DNA of 64,000 nucleotides from Eutreptiella sp. 'Long Island Sound 2002'. Its lineage: Eukaryota; Euglenozoa; Euglenophyceae; Eutreptiales; Eutreptiaceae. The stretch is from NCBI GenBank assembly GCA_964036045.1, contig OZ038379.1, positions 121,777,706-121,841,705 of the forward strand. Direction: 5' to 3'. Below the pieces are notes generated by a model, which was given only the letters and a program-made list of their open reading frames with translations, did not search any database and was not told where the DNA came from. Shown here piece after piece: positions 24,853 through 35,602 of the stretch (its first letter is position 1; every line of letters begins with the position of its first letter). The translations under genes were made by a program, and so were the position numbers.

Positions 24853-26441
24853 CGAAATCACCTTCCGCCGAAGTCTAAGATAGTACTATGGCTGCTCGCC
24901 ATGGGGGAGTATTGTACACCAGAGCCCAAAGACAGCGCCCCCCCGGAGGGGCAACACAATAGACCGGTTCCCTCGGACTCACACCACCCACCACAACCCT
25001 CAGCAAGGCCAACTCTGCAGCCGCAGCGGCAAGACCCAACCAGCCCATCTCAAGGGAACCCGTGTGTATACACCATGTCTCCAAAAACATAATGTCAAGA
25101 AATGAGTGTCACAAACCACCGCAGCGCGACGGTGACACTCCCTGTGCCCAATACCCGCCGCGAGCTTGAAAGAGGGTCAATGCGTCGTTATAAAAGAAAC
25201 CTACCGCTGATCTCAGGCAATAGGGTAAACACCAACGCAACACTCGGTTCAAGGCTCGCAACACAAAGGGCAGCCCAAGGACAGTGGCCACGACCCGGCT
25301 ACAGCTCCCTCCCTAGCAAATAGGACCAATATATCCTGAGCGCACGAGTCGGCATGAGATCTACCGTTGTGGTTGATGTCCGGTGCGACTCGCACCGCGA
25401 AAAAAAAAACAAAGCATGAAACTGGCAGGTCAAGCTCCCCAAAAGCATCAGGGATGCAACGCCGGACAAGCACAGGTGCCATCCACGAAAGCACGAACCG
25501 GGGTACGGTGGGCTACCCAATCAGCGGCCGCTGCGCTAGCCGCCAGGAAAAGTCGGCGCCCGCCCACCTCCGGTGCCCGGCAAGGAGGGTTTGGGGGCAG
25601 AGGATGGGCGCCTGGCCACCCGCCTACGGCGCCTGGCAGTGGCAAAAGAAAGTACCAAAATTCCTCCACAAACGGCATCCTGTGCAGGATCTCTTGCACC
25701 GCTCCTTCTACATCCCCAACCAGCACACACCCAAAACGGGGGGACAGCACCTCGGCATCCCACGTAACTCCGACAAAGTGTCTGGGCTGACCAAAACATT
25801 GCACGTCTAGCCACCCTGACACCACCAACAAGCTATCACCCGATCTATCCCACCAGACTTGCGGCATCTAGTCACACGCACGGCGCATGGGAACGGGGGC
25901 GTGGTCCCAAATGGGGGCGACGTGCCGTTCCACGACCGGAGAATCTCCCGCAAAACGCATGTGCAGACGCGGAGCACGCCGAGCCGCGCAGTGCGGCGGC
26001 CCAAACCGGCCACGCAGTGCCGCACGAACGACTGCCAAGCTGACGCCCAGACCATGGTGAGTCCAGGCCGATGCAGGCCAGCGGCCGTAGCCCCATCGCT
26101 ACCAAAACGGCAAAAGCCCCCAAGAGAAGGTCCAACAGCGGAGTTGCGCCGCAAACCGTGCCCGGTCAGGCAAGCAGCCGGTGAGTTCCCGCAACGGAAA
26201 GCGAATGTAATGCACAGGCCGCTCCCGCGCCCGCAACTGCTCCACCGCCTGGTGCTAGCAGGCATGCACAGGCGCCCTCGGGGGCAGTGGACGGAAACAC
26301 GGCAGAGTAATGGCGCGGGGAAGAGTGGCTGTGCCGATGGATGGGCCGGGGGGGGGCGGGAAATAAAATTTTCGCAAAACTGAAGAAGAGATACAGGGGG
26401 GGTCATGAACTACTGTCCCCCCAAAAAAACAGGGGCAGACA

Positions 26442-26484
26442 GGAGTTCACACAAGCAGCACCTCAGGATCGAAATCACCTTCGG
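26442..26484 (+). repeat. 43 bp direct repeat, copy 2
   Basis: Second copy of the repeat at 24810, at the 3' boundary of the RT open frame on the minus strand. Spacing between copies is about 1.63 kb. Split direct repeats are a known feature of some tyrosine-recombinase retroelements, but no recombinase was recognised between the copies. Confidence 0.7.
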
Positions 26485-27450
26485 TACCCTTCGCCCTGGT
26501 CCCTTCACAGCCAAACGACCCTAGCAAATCCGGCCCCGGTACACTCGTACGCACATGGTGCGCATCCACAAACATTGTTGCGAATGCATGGCGGCGCAGA
26601 TGCACCGGCCTTCGCATAGCACACTTCGGTGACCATCGCAGCGCATCAGGCGGTGGCCATGGCTCCATAGCAAAAACAATCGCCGTGGCCAACCCATGCA
26701 GCACCTTACGAGGCAGTGGATGTCCCGCGGCTCCCCACCAGTGCGAGCAGTATGCTCCGGCCAAAAACGGGCCCATGCCTCTTCGTGGCAGCACATTCCA
26801 CTGAATAAAGCCCAACACTTTATACAAATGTAGGGGGTGCCGGTGGGCCACCGTCGCTAAGCGTAGCCACTGTGCAGAAATTTGCAAAAACGCACGCGGG
26901 TGGGACCAAATACGCCTCACTTGGGTATCAATATGCTTCCCCAAGAACAACATGCGCGTTGGCGGTTGCAAAACTGACTTGGGCGAGATGAAAAATCCTG
27001 CCGCTCGTAATGCTTCCACCACCCGACGGGTGACCTCCTGGAGTTCCTCGGAACACCCACCCAGGAAAAGAAAATCATCCAAATAATGGAAAATGATCAG
27101 ATATGTCGGGAGTATCCCCTCGATTACCTTTTGCAAGGCCAACTGACACAGCAACGGGGAAAAGTTCCAGCCAAACGGCATACGGCGCATGCGGTACATG
27201 ACCCGCGCCCCCCCCCCCCCTCCCCTGGTCGAAATCCAAACCGAAACGCCCCTGCCGCCTTGGGTGGCAAAGCGAACGACCAGAAAGCGTTTTTCAAATC
27301 TATGTGCGTGCAATAAAGGGGCTCACGGGGAGGCCATGCAGTGAGGCGGTCCGCCATGTTCTGCCACCTGCACAATGAAAAACGGGCTGGGCGGGGCATG
27401 GTGTCTTTGGAATCCACCCAGTGGAAAATGACCGATGCCTTCTCTTATGA
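26447..27450 (-). pseudogene. DIRS-type reverse transcriptase with a frameshift at a G tract
   Basis: The upstream half (27450-27225) reads KASVIFHWVDSKD, SLCRWQNMADRLTAW and then motif A, THIDLKNAFWSFALPPK. At the C-run at about 27211-27225 the frame shifts. The downstream half (27200-26447) reads MPFGWNFSPLLCQLAL (motif B), FHYLDDFLFLG (motif C, YLDD), FISPKSVLQPPTRMLFLGKH (motifs D/E region) and, near the end, ATMFVDAHHV, which fits the first Asp of RNase H. FG-x-x-SP with YLDD and KS-x-L-x-P-FLG is the pattern of DIRS/Ngaro and caulimovirus-like enzymes, not of LINEs. A TAA also interrupts the frame at about 27450. The open frame ends TGA at 26447-26449. Confidence 0.75.
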
Positions 27451-27499
27451 TTTTGAGATAATGAAGATCCAGCACGTGGCGGGCCGTCCCGGGTCCTCC

Positions 27500-28900
27500 A
27501 ACACCCTTTCAACAACACCCCAGCCTCAAGGAAGCGCAACATGGGCTCCACCAGCGGGTCCGTTTCACGCCTGTGAACGACCGCCGGTGGGGGGGTGACC
27601 TCAGGCGCAAACTCCGAGGCCAAGCGCTCAACATCCACCCCCTCACCCACAACCTCATCCCATAATGCTTCCGAGATGTGGTACGTCCCAATATCTCCCA
27701 AACCCCGAGCCGCCACCTCGGGATCAAGTGCCTGCAGGACAGGTTTGGGGGACGTGAAAACCTGCATAAGGCTGGCCCACCGGTGTGGCTGGAGCTCACC
27801 GAGCGCGTGTAAAAAAATGCTCATGGTCGCACGGAGCCTAAAATCTTCGGCCGTCACAAAGGCCCTCAAGATGAAAAGGTGCGCCCTCATCATGAGAAGG
27901 CGCACGATTGTTTTGAGGGCTATAAACAACCACGCCAGTTTGCCGGACAATTCACGAAGGAGGAGCAGGAGGAGAGGTTCCCCGCCCAACCCTCGAAACA
28001 ACGGAGGCCGCAGGCCATCGGGCTGTACTAGCGGAACCGGCGAGGATTGATCACGAACATACAAGGGGCCTAGCATACCACCAGGCCCAAGGAACCGTGA
28101 ACCGGCGGAAGACCCACCGTTGTGATTGGTTGGCATTCTGTGGGGGCCCCGGAAAATTGGTCGCCTAAACCCTGTCCCCTCCCAGACCCGTGGGGCTCGG
28201 CGCCTTCATAGGGTGATGGGTTTGCGCCGGTCCTCTCCACGCGGCTTGAACTTCCACGCCACGCCGCCGGCACCGGCCCCTCCGCCTGTGGATTCTCCCA
28301 CCGGGCGAGAGCCTTCCGACCTCTCCCCCCGCCGAGGCACCTTTTGGGGACGACCGGCGGGACTCACACGCCCTTCGGTGCCGCCCCTACAAATACGGCG
28401 CGGCGGGACGCCTGACGACTGGGCCACCACCCAACACCACATTTCGCCCACCCCGTACAGGGCCGTGGACACGTACGGCGACGCCCACAGCATGCAACCT
28501 CCATCGCTTCGGCGTTGTCGTACCGCTCGTAGCTCCACCTGTGGACTTGGGGGTTGGGGCACCATCGGGTCCCCGTTTGTGCTTATTGCCGCCGCCGCGC
28601 CGCTGGCGCCCGGCGGCGGATTTGACCCCCACGATGAACCGTCCGCGGCCCGCTGTGGTGCACATTTGTTGGCTGTTGGCAAGTTCCCAACCCTTTGACC
28701 AAGTCTTTGATGGCGACCGTCTCCTTGGCGTACATGGCCTCCGGCCACACTTCCCCAACAGTAACCTCCACCACAATGCCAACAAAGTCACCAACATCCG
28801 CTACAGGCAAAAGAAGGGGCCCCACAACCTCCGGATCGTTGTACCTCGTGGCGTATTCCAACACCGTCTGAAGGCGCCGCCACCGTCCCCACCACATGAG
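27500..28900 (-). pseudogene. Gag-like region of the DIRS-like element
   Basis: Two coherent pieces. 28136-27500 reads ...SGKLAWLFIALKTIVRLLM, ATMSIFLHALGELQPHRWAS, EALWDEVVGEGVDVERLASE and leads into the RT region. 28897-28583 reads MWWGRWRRLQTVLEYATRYN, VGDFVGIVVEVTVGEVWPEA and ends in Arg-rich sequence. The segment between (28580-28140) is Pro/Gly/Arg-rich and changes frame. Helical, charged then basic composition suits a capsid/nucleocapsid role, but no motif is diagnostic; position upstream of the RT is the main argument. Confidence 0.35.
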
Positions 28901-28969
28901 GAACTAGAGGTGGGGCCCACGGTGAAAGCATGCTGCACAGCCGCCCCACCGAAACACGTGCCACCGTAA

Positions 28970-29640
28970 TTTGCTCCATCACGAGTCCCGCAGCATGTTG
29001 GTAATGGACCCTTCCAATCCCGGCGCTCCCCGTTCCGCAAACGGTTGTGCCGGATCCGCCGACTCGTCCACCATAGCCAAGAGATAAGCAGCCCAGCCAA
29101 CTGCCCAGCGCTTAGGAGGCCCGGGTGTGGGGGGGGGGGGTCTGCGAAATGAAGGCCATTCATGGGGTGAAAAAGATGGTGAATTACTAGCCCCTAATTG
29201 CACACAGCGCACAACGAGTAAAATTTTTGATTGAAATCATGCCCCATATTGTCCACTTGGACCTTTTTGCCCGCAAATGAGGACACTGGCAAACCATCCA
29301 AAACAGGCATTCAAATTCAAACAAAGAGCACTCAAGGACAAATTGCATTGCTCACTGACGGGTTTTTGTCGTGTACAAATGACATTTTGTGAAACAGTGC
29401 ACTGATGCATGGTGAAGCAGACCCCCATTTTCAGGGAATTTCAATGAGACGCGAAATTTCGCCACATTTGGCAAAATGCAGTATTATGAGGTATAAAATA
29501 TTGTCAGTGCAATCCCTGCTTGCCACAGTACAAGATCACATGTCGCTCAAACGCAAAGCGTAGATTTTTTTTTTTGGGACCGAAAATCTTGGCATGATTC
29601 CTAGCGTTGTGATGATCGACGTGTAAATTTTCTAGCCGAC
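28970..29640. other. Non-coding stretch with a palindromic motif
   Basis: AT-richer than its neighbours. Holds a G-run at about 29129-29140 and, at 29444-29464, the motif GAGACGCGAAATTTCGCCAC, which also occurs within or beside predicted introns near 33.23, 33.95, 35.46 and 35.53 kb. No gene seen. Confidence 0.5.
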
Positions 29641-29654
29641 ATGCCAGGCAATCG

Positions 29655-29835
29655 CTCCTGGAATCACTAGGGATGCGAAAATATCGGAAGCGTTTTTCCG
29701 ACGGAAACCCCGATGGAAACCCCGACCGAAACCCCAACCGAGACCCCGGACGAAACCCCGGCAGAAGCCGGGAGGGAGCCTTCCGAAATCCCTAGGGATG
29801 AAAAAATACCTGAAGCGTTTTCGGTGGCGATTTCC
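29655..29835. repeat. CTAGGGATG repeat pair flanking a 12 bp tandem repeat
   Basis: Two copies of a motif containing CTAGGGATG and then GAAGCGTTTT (29668-29697 and 29790-29821) flank about six degenerate GAAACCCCGACC units (29698-29765). A third copy of the outer motif is at 32010-32045. The 12 bp period gives a Glu-Thr-Pro repeat on plus and Gly-Val-Ser repeat on minus, so the open frames are a by-product. Confidence 0.75.
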
Positions 29836-30483
29836 GACCCAAACGCCAGGGATGAAGAAACAATCGACCCCGCCGCCCCACACATGTATTTGGGCATTTT
29901 TGGGCAATTTGACCCATATATAGTGAGGACATGTACAATGCTCCGCCACTCCTCAAAGAGAAGCTGCCCCGGCTACCATGGCGGGGGGGTGAAACTTTTA
30001 AAAACCCAATTGGGTGGTGTATACACACACCCTATTCAAAAATTTTTTCTGGGCACTGCTGCCCAGGCATCCCTATGCTTCCCCCACCCAACAACCCACC
30101 TCATCTTACAAATAATGAATCAATGTTCTTGAGAATGCGGATCCTGCCATACCCACCAATGACAAATTGATTGAAGCTTGATTGAATGACAACTGGCCAA
30201 CCCACTGGCCTGGGTTGCAGCCCAGGGCATCACGGTGAGGGTCTAGCTCACTGTAGGACACTGTAGGGCACAACCGCTGGTGAGAAATCTGAAATTTTGA
30301 ATTTGAGGACTGGATAAGAATTCCTTCAAAATTTGTTGGCAGCCTTGCCGGCGACCCATTGACACACTCGCATGCACTTGACAGACTCCACACACGCGAA
30401 ACGCAGACTCGGCAGAAAATGCACAAAGAGCGCGGGCAACACTTCAAAAGAATGGCGCCGAATGTTAAAAAATTTACCCTAAA

Positions 30484-30550
30484 CTGGGTTCGAACCCAGG
30501 TATAAAAACTCCGTTCAAACCCTGTAACCGTTAGGGCACAGCTGTCCTGA
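30484..30550 (-). repeat. tRNA-like sequence 1 of an array
   Basis: On the minus strand: D-arm CCCT-AACGGTTAC-AGGG and a perfect T-arm CTGGG-TTCGAAC-CCCAG containing a B-box. The anticodon stem and acceptor stem do not pair. It reads as a tRNA-derived head of a short interspersed element rather than a working tRNA gene. Confidence 0.55.
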
Positions 30551-30751
30551 AAAACCTGGCCGGTTATTGCCATTCACAAAACACACGCCGTACAGGCTAC
30601 CCACACTCCTACAGCTCGCCTACACTCACCGCGCGCTAACAGACACACACCGAGTGTACAAACACGCAATACGCAACACGTACACACGAGCCAGCACACA
30701 TAGCGCGCGCAGTGCAAGAAAACGATTCGCCGGCGGCGCCGGAACATTGTA

Positions 30752-30819
30752 GGCTCCGGGAATCGAACCCAGGCCACCGGATCGCGCCTAGACCTCTAAC
30801 CATTAGATCACTACCGCCC
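30752..30819 (-). repeat. tRNA-like sequence 2 of an array
   Basis: Minus strand: D-arm GATC-TAATGGTTAGA-GGTC and T-arm CTGGG-TTCGATT-CCCGG (B-box GGTTCGATTCC). The 5' GGGCGGT does not pair with the 3' AGCCTAC, so no acceptor stem. Followed by a body rich in GCGCGC, GTGTGT and GGCGGCGCC that resembles the body after sequence 3. Confidence 0.6.
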
Positions 30820-31034
30820 TGTGGCAATTGACGGTCACCCCCGGTGAAATAACGCGCGCCGTACACTCTACACGCACTGTTTTAACTAACCTACACACGC
30901 TGCACGCTAACGGACCCACACCGAGTGAACAAGCGTGCAATACACAACACAAACACACACTCGGTGACGCGAGCGAGCACCCACAGCGCGCGCAACTCCA
31001 GAAAAGAACCACCGGCGGCACCAAGAGACTACCG

Positions 31035-31103
31035 CCACGTGGATTCGAACCTAGGCGTCAATGCACGCGCCGAGGTGTTTGGCCACTCGGCCACACTACC
31101 CAC
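31035..31103 (-). repeat. tRNA-like sequence 3 of an array (Leu/Ser-type A-box)
   Basis: Minus strand: perfect A-box TGGCCGAGTGG and B-box GGTTCGAATCC, the class II (Leu/Ser) signature. Acceptor pairing is absent. The three heads are spaced about 270-285 bases with similar bodies between them, so this looks like a tandem array of one SINE-like unit (about 30480-31260). Confidence 0.65.
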
Positions 31104-31259
31104 GTCATGCCTCGCGCTGACCGCCGCCTATGGGCTTCGCGGATGGGCCGAAAAACACAAGCAGTCAGCACTTAACACATAATATAAAAAATTTTCGGCG
31201 GCACCGCCGCCGATCGCCGCTTGCTATTACACACGCACGCTCGACGACACACACACTCG

Positions 31260-31960
31260 CGTGCGAGTACCCACACATACTCGACACAAACTGACTACAC
31301 AAACTCGACTTCACACCACAAGTGACTCAAAACAAGGTCTAAACTCACTACTACTCACTACTAACTCAACACAACACAACTAAACTTGACAAAACTCGAC
31401 AAGAAAAACCAAACACAACCGAACGTCGCGCTTGAGCGCTCAAACAAACATTAGCGTTCGAATGAAAGCGCTCAAGCGCTCAAAAGAACAACACCGCTTC
31501 AAACAACAAAAACCAAACAACAAAGCACTTGAAAACACAAACATAACCGTAACACAACAAAACATGACTCCTAGGTTGAAAGTGAACAAAAACTAACACA
31601 AATGAAACAAGGATGGCACAAACAACCAAAACAACAACCAAACACCTCAACATAACAAGACTTGAAGCCAAAACAAAACTTGGCCTCAAAATTCAAAACT
31701 ATAACCATTACGAACTAAAACACGAACAAAACATGTATGCCAAGTAACAAATGCACTCAACAAACACATGAGTGTCCAAACACCACTGCCTGTTGGATGG
31801 TGACTTTTTGGCAAAAACCCTTGGAATTTCCTTGGGATTTAGCAAGCAATTGGGTATAGAAAGCTCCTGACAGTTCCAAGCGATGTGCCAGAGCAATTTG
31901 GAAGCAATGCTCCTAGTATGTGCTTGGGTGAACTCCGACCGATCGTTGGAAGCATTGATT
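31260..31960. other. A/C-rich strand-asymmetric stretch
   Basis: From about 31300 to 31720 the plus strand is dominated by A and C (CACAAC, AAACTCGAC, AACAAAACA), with few T and G. The minus strand is correspondingly T/G rich and gives weak open frames. No gene recognised. It follows the SINE-like array directly. Confidence 0.5.
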
Positions 31961-32009
31961 CCAACGTCGGAAGCGATCACCCCGACCAATTTTGGCAGCC
32001 TGGCTTCCG

Positions 32010-32045
32010 AAATTCCTAGGGATGGAAAAATATCGGAAGCGTTTT
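32010..32045 (+). repeat. CTAGGGATG repeat, third copy
   Basis: Contains CTAGGGATGGAAAAATATCG then GAAGCGTTTTTGGG, matching the pair at 29.66 and 29.79 kb. It is flanked by a distinct sequence (CCAACGTCGGAAGCGATC), so the shared unit is short, about 35-45 bp. Confidence 0.65.
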
Positions 32046-32420
32046 TGGGAGGAATATTCCCAGCAGCGCTAACAATTAGCCTGTAACGATCGGAGGGCAC
32101 GTGCCAGGCAAGGTTGACAAACATGCCCCGGTTCTCAGCATTCTATGCCGTGCCCATAGGATACATGTGTTGATACACACTATCACAGACATACGATTCG
32201 GACCATAAGGAACTCTTTATAATCAATCAATACACAAACATACATCACAGAAACTACCAAATGTTGCCCACAAAAGGCAATTCCATGTCCCAACACCGAC
32301 AAAGGGTGACGCAGAATAATGAACCAAATAAAGTCGGACACAAATTAAAATTCAAGTTGACTGCTCAAAGGATTGTGGTTTTGCAGTCACCAATGTCTCA
32401 TCATAGCAGTCAACACTAAA

Positions 32421-33158
32421 TCACCGTTGTCGTTTGGTCCCCAAACGCGTTCCTTTTTGAGGTTGCTGCTGTGGCTGGGCTGCCAATGCAGTCCCACCAC
32501 TCACCAAATTCGCAAAGTTCTCCAATCCCTCTGGTGACGGTGACTGTCCTTTCGGCTCAATTAGTGGATGTGTATTGCCTTTGTGTGGCGTGACCAACTG
32601 CTAACTCTGCTATTGTGTCTGCTGCTCATCATCTTGCGCCGCTAGAGCCTCAACAGAGGGTGATCGAGCCCTTTTCGTAGGCGTTGCTTGGGGCTCGGCA
32701 CTGCCACCTGCATCGACACCGGGGGAATTGCTGGCAGTCCCCTTCTTGGGGTTTGGATCAGATGCCTTGGGCTTTGGGGTTCCCTTGGGCTTGGCATCCA
32801 CGTCGGCATATTGTACATGCAGTCCTGTTCATCAGGGTCATCGGGTACATAAGCCATTCCAGTCCTGTCGACGGGCACACCCTGATCCAGTTGTGGCAAC
32901 ACAAACTCCCAGTAGATTGGGGCCAGAGAGTCAACCTTTCTTAAAGTACTAGCTGTGAGCTCAACAGTTTCTTTAGGTAGTTCATCAACCGCAGCTTTGA
33001 GGAAACCAAATACAACCGAAATTTCCGACGTGAGACGAATGTGAAGCTGAGCAGCCAGATTGGGAGAGCCAGACCCCACGAGCACCCAGTTTGTAAGATT
33101 CATCGAGACTTTCAGAACCTCCAGCACCCATTGAGCAGCCTCAGGACACACGATACTA
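32421..33158 (-). CDS. Unknown spliced gene, 3' exons with Gln-rich tail
   Basis: From about 33158 the frame reads CPEAAQWVLEVLKVSMNLTN, VFGFLKAAVDELPKETVELT, SLAPIYWEFVLPQLDQGVPV, GMAYVPDDPDEQD: a helical, conserved-looking domain I do not recognise. A one-step frame change or short intron near 32812 leads to a Lys/Pro/Ser-rich tail (AKPKGTPKPKASDPNPKKG) that ends at TGA 32421-32423. The tail has two TAG codons, at 32610-32612 and 32601-32603, in the context QQTQ-TAG-QS-TAG-QL, inside an otherwise coherent Gln-rich tail. The upstream 3' splice site may be the TTACCTAG at about 33159, following an intron that starts GTACATTGCC at about 33301. AT content is closer to host-like DNA than to the LINEs. 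Confidence 0.45.
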
Positions 33159-33301
33159 GGTAATGGGCCTTCACTGAACGTAACGTACATCGGCAGGTAA
33201 ACAGATGGTGCAAATTGGACAAAAATGGCGGGAGTGGCAAAATTTCACTCGATAGAGATTTTGCTGTTTTGGGGGTTCAATTCACAGGGGGCAATGTACC
33301 T

Positions 33302-33708
33302 TCCTTGGAATTGGAGTCAACGTGACAATTGTCATCACTGATTGCATCATAGTGAAATTCATACTGCGGCTGCCAGTGTTGTACACCATGACACTCACCT
33401 GATTCACTCCCTCCTCAACTAGGTCAGTTTGCAGTTGGCTCATGATGATTCGAACGTCAGCCAATTCACCAGCAACCACTAGTGGTTTCCCCATTGAAAC
33501 ATGTCGCACAACAAGAGGTGGTAGACCCATGGACGAGCCCTTTGGAACCTCAATGACAGCCAGCATGAACGGCAACCCAACGACAGTAGCATTCAAAATG
33601 GTAGTAGGATTCACAAGACAAAGCTGAAAGGGGGACTCACCGCTAGTAGCATTGGCACCATAACCAGCAACTGGCTCAACTGAACCACATTCCCTTCGGA
33701 GCTGGCAA
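33302..33708 (-). CDS. Unknown spliced gene, internal exon
   Basis: Open from a 3' splice-like site (CTTTGACATTGCCAG, about 33709) to a 5' splice-like site (CCAAGGAAG then GTACAT, about 33301). Reads VAGYGANATSGESPFQLCLV, VVGLPFMLAVIEVPKG, PLVVRHVSMGKPLVVAGELA, QTDLVEEGVNQVSVMVYNTG. Strong hydrophobic/beta pattern, no family recognised. The string GTGAGTCCCCCTTTCAG inside it mimics a tiny intron but the frame is open through it. Confidence 0.45.
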
Positions 33709-33794
33709 TGTCAAAGGAACTCCTAGGTTTGGCCACGTGGCTCCTGAAATCTACATATTTTCACGATGTCCAGAATTTGGCCCTGCACACAATG

Positions 33795-33960
33795 TCCTAG
33801 GGAGGCATAGGCAAGTCATCAATGTACACCCAGTCCGCACAACGCAACTTCAATGCACCAATCCCCTTGACATGACGCTGTAGGGTAGCAATCTCGGATG
33901 TATTTCCTCTTATAGAGAAAAACTGGGTGTTACGACCATGTTTCCACCTGAGACGCGTAA
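33795..33960 (-). CDS. Unknown spliced gene, internal exon
   Basis: After a splice-like TACGCGTCTCAG at about 33950, the frame reads RWKHGRNTQFFSIRGNTSEI, ATLQRHVKGIGALKLRCADW, VYIDDLPMPP and stops at TAG 33797-33799. The 3' splice site is embedded in the palindromic motif GTGGCGAAATTACGCGTCTC. Whether the TAG ends the product or precedes another exon cannot be told. Confidence 0.35.
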
Positions 33961-34073
33961 TTTCGCCACTATTAGCAGAATCGGATGATTTCATAGTGCA
34001 ATTCATGATGCCTGCACAACATACTGCGGGAGGGGTGAACCAACTCCTCTGTACAGTCAGGATGCATACCAAT

Positions 34074-35215
34074 CTAGCCCCATCGCATTTGCCTTTGGCA
34101 TTCACGTGCCACTGTAGCCAGTCCTGCAACAGTAGCTCGTGGAGTCTCCATGTATGTGGCACACTGTGCAAGGTATGGTCCAATGAGCCCCTCCAATGGT
34201 TTGAATGAACCAAGTGCCAAGGGGATCCTCCATTTCTCGAAATTGCGTATTCCATCAATTGCCGTACAGCCAGTTGCCTCAATCATTCTAGCCAAGGGTA
34301 GCCAGCGTCGTGCCACAGAATCCTACAGTGTATATAACCAAAGTTTTTTGGGCCCAGGACAGTAATGCGCATCAGAGCAACAATCACACACCAGGCTTCC
34401 TTCATCAGCTGTCAATCCAGCCTCCTCCAACATCTGGCGGCACACATCAGTGAGACTCCGATTAGCATTCTGAGGCTCCTCCAAATTCTCCATCAGCAGC
34501 AGTGCCCTCTCACTCATGCATGCTCTTGTGCCTGACAGTTGTGCTGTCTGCTGGTGGGCGGCCAGGCGTCTCCTCTGGCGCAAGGGAGTATCCCACTTCA
34601 GAACCATACACTCAAACTCCAGTTGCCATCTCAAAGGGTCTAGATTCTTTTTCTCACCTTCACTGGCCAGTCTCCTTGCCGCACAAAAGACATGCTGACC
34701 ACCAATGATTCAAGAGCTACCCATTGAGGCAATAATAGAACAAAATTCGTCCCCACGCTTGTACACCAACGACAGACGAGTAGGTGCACGTGCATCAACA
34801 TACAATTGTCAGGCCAGACGAGTAATCCCTTGATGATCCCCACGGGAGGTACCCTTGCCAAATCCTCCAGCCGCGGCTTCAGTCTGGTCTCGCTGACCTT
34901 CCGGGTTTGCCCATGCTCGCGGTTGACATCCACCCGCAAGACCTTGTGGAATAACACCACTGTCTTCTGGACGGCATCTGCTAGAGTGACTGTTTTCGAA
35001 GTTTCCTTCTTGTTCCCCGGCTGTGTGGATTCCGTCGACTGGGGCCCTCGGAGGACCCCTGCGTCCTCGGAGGACCCCTGCGTGGGTTGAGATAAAGAGG
35101 CTGGCTCTGGGGCCACAATCACATTGGTGTTTGATTGTAGGGGTACAGATGACATGAAAGAGGGGGCTTGGAGGAAATCAGGGTGCTCTGGGCATGGATC
35201 ACATTTACACACCAT
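34074..35215 (-). CDS. Unknown spliced gene, upstream exons
   Basis: 35215-34690 reads MVCKCDPCPEHPDFLQAPSF, a Ser/Pro/Gln linker, SKTVTLADAVQKTVVLFHKV, RVDVNREHGQTRKVSETRLK, LARVPPVGIIKGLLVWPDNC. The frame then shifts to CAARRLASEGEKKNLDPLRW, LEFECMVLKWDTPLRQRRRL, LTDVCRQMLEEAGLTADEGS (34675-34390). A 69 bp GT...TAG segment (about 34324-34392, starting GTGTGTGATTG, ending ACACTGTAG) looks like an intron. The next piece reads ARRWLPLARMIEATGCTAID, ALGSFKPLEGLIGPYLAQCA, RECQRQMRWG and meets TAG at 34074-34076. Exon joins are approximate. No family recognised; likely a host gene or an old element protein. Confidence 0.4.
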
Positions 35216-35602
35216 GGTGATTTGGTTGTTTCCGGACCAGTTATTCCAAAATTATAGCCTTTGCAAGGAGAAACCCAGGAATGCTGCAGAGATCAGCTGA
35301 AATCACACATCATGACAGTCTCAACAAAATGTAATACGTAAAATCATGAGAGTCGAGATCACACACAAAAATGAATAGCACATTAGTGGTACAAGTGGCA
35401 GCAGTGTATAGTACCCTGTGGGACACAGGCTGAAGACACACAAAACCCAAAAGCAAGCGAAATTTCGCGTCTCAAACCAAAATATGCTAAAAACATTGTT
35501 GAAAACATCAAATATGTCGAATGTGGCAAAATTTCGCCACTCCATGCAAAAACACCACAATCAAGGGACAATGTGTCGTACATTGTGAAGACAACAGGTA
35601 TG

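Larger units (their letters stand above)
25100..28900 (-). mobile_element. DIRS-like retroelement, decayed
   Basis: Minus strand: a gag-like region (28.9-27.5 kb), an RT (27.5-26.7 kb) and an RNase H-like start (near 26.6 kb), followed by 1.3 kb of broken frames where RNase H and a tyrosine recombinase would be expected. The RT is of the DIRS/Ngaro style (see its entry). Frames change at C/G homopolymers. Boundaries are approximate and no recombinase catalytic residues were found, so assignment to a subgroup is open. Confidence 0.55.

Noticed and set aside
30484-31103. Three functional tRNA genes
   Set aside because: A- and B-box-like elements are present but acceptor stems do not pair and anticodon arms are broken.
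33640-33665. A 17-base intron GTGAGTCCCCCTTTCAG
   Set aside because: The reading frame passes through it without a stop and the protein reading is continuous, so it is not needed.
34323-34325. TAG at 34323 as further evidence of TAG readthrough
   Set aside because: It coincides with the 3' end of a plausible 69 bp GT-AG intron, so it was not counted.
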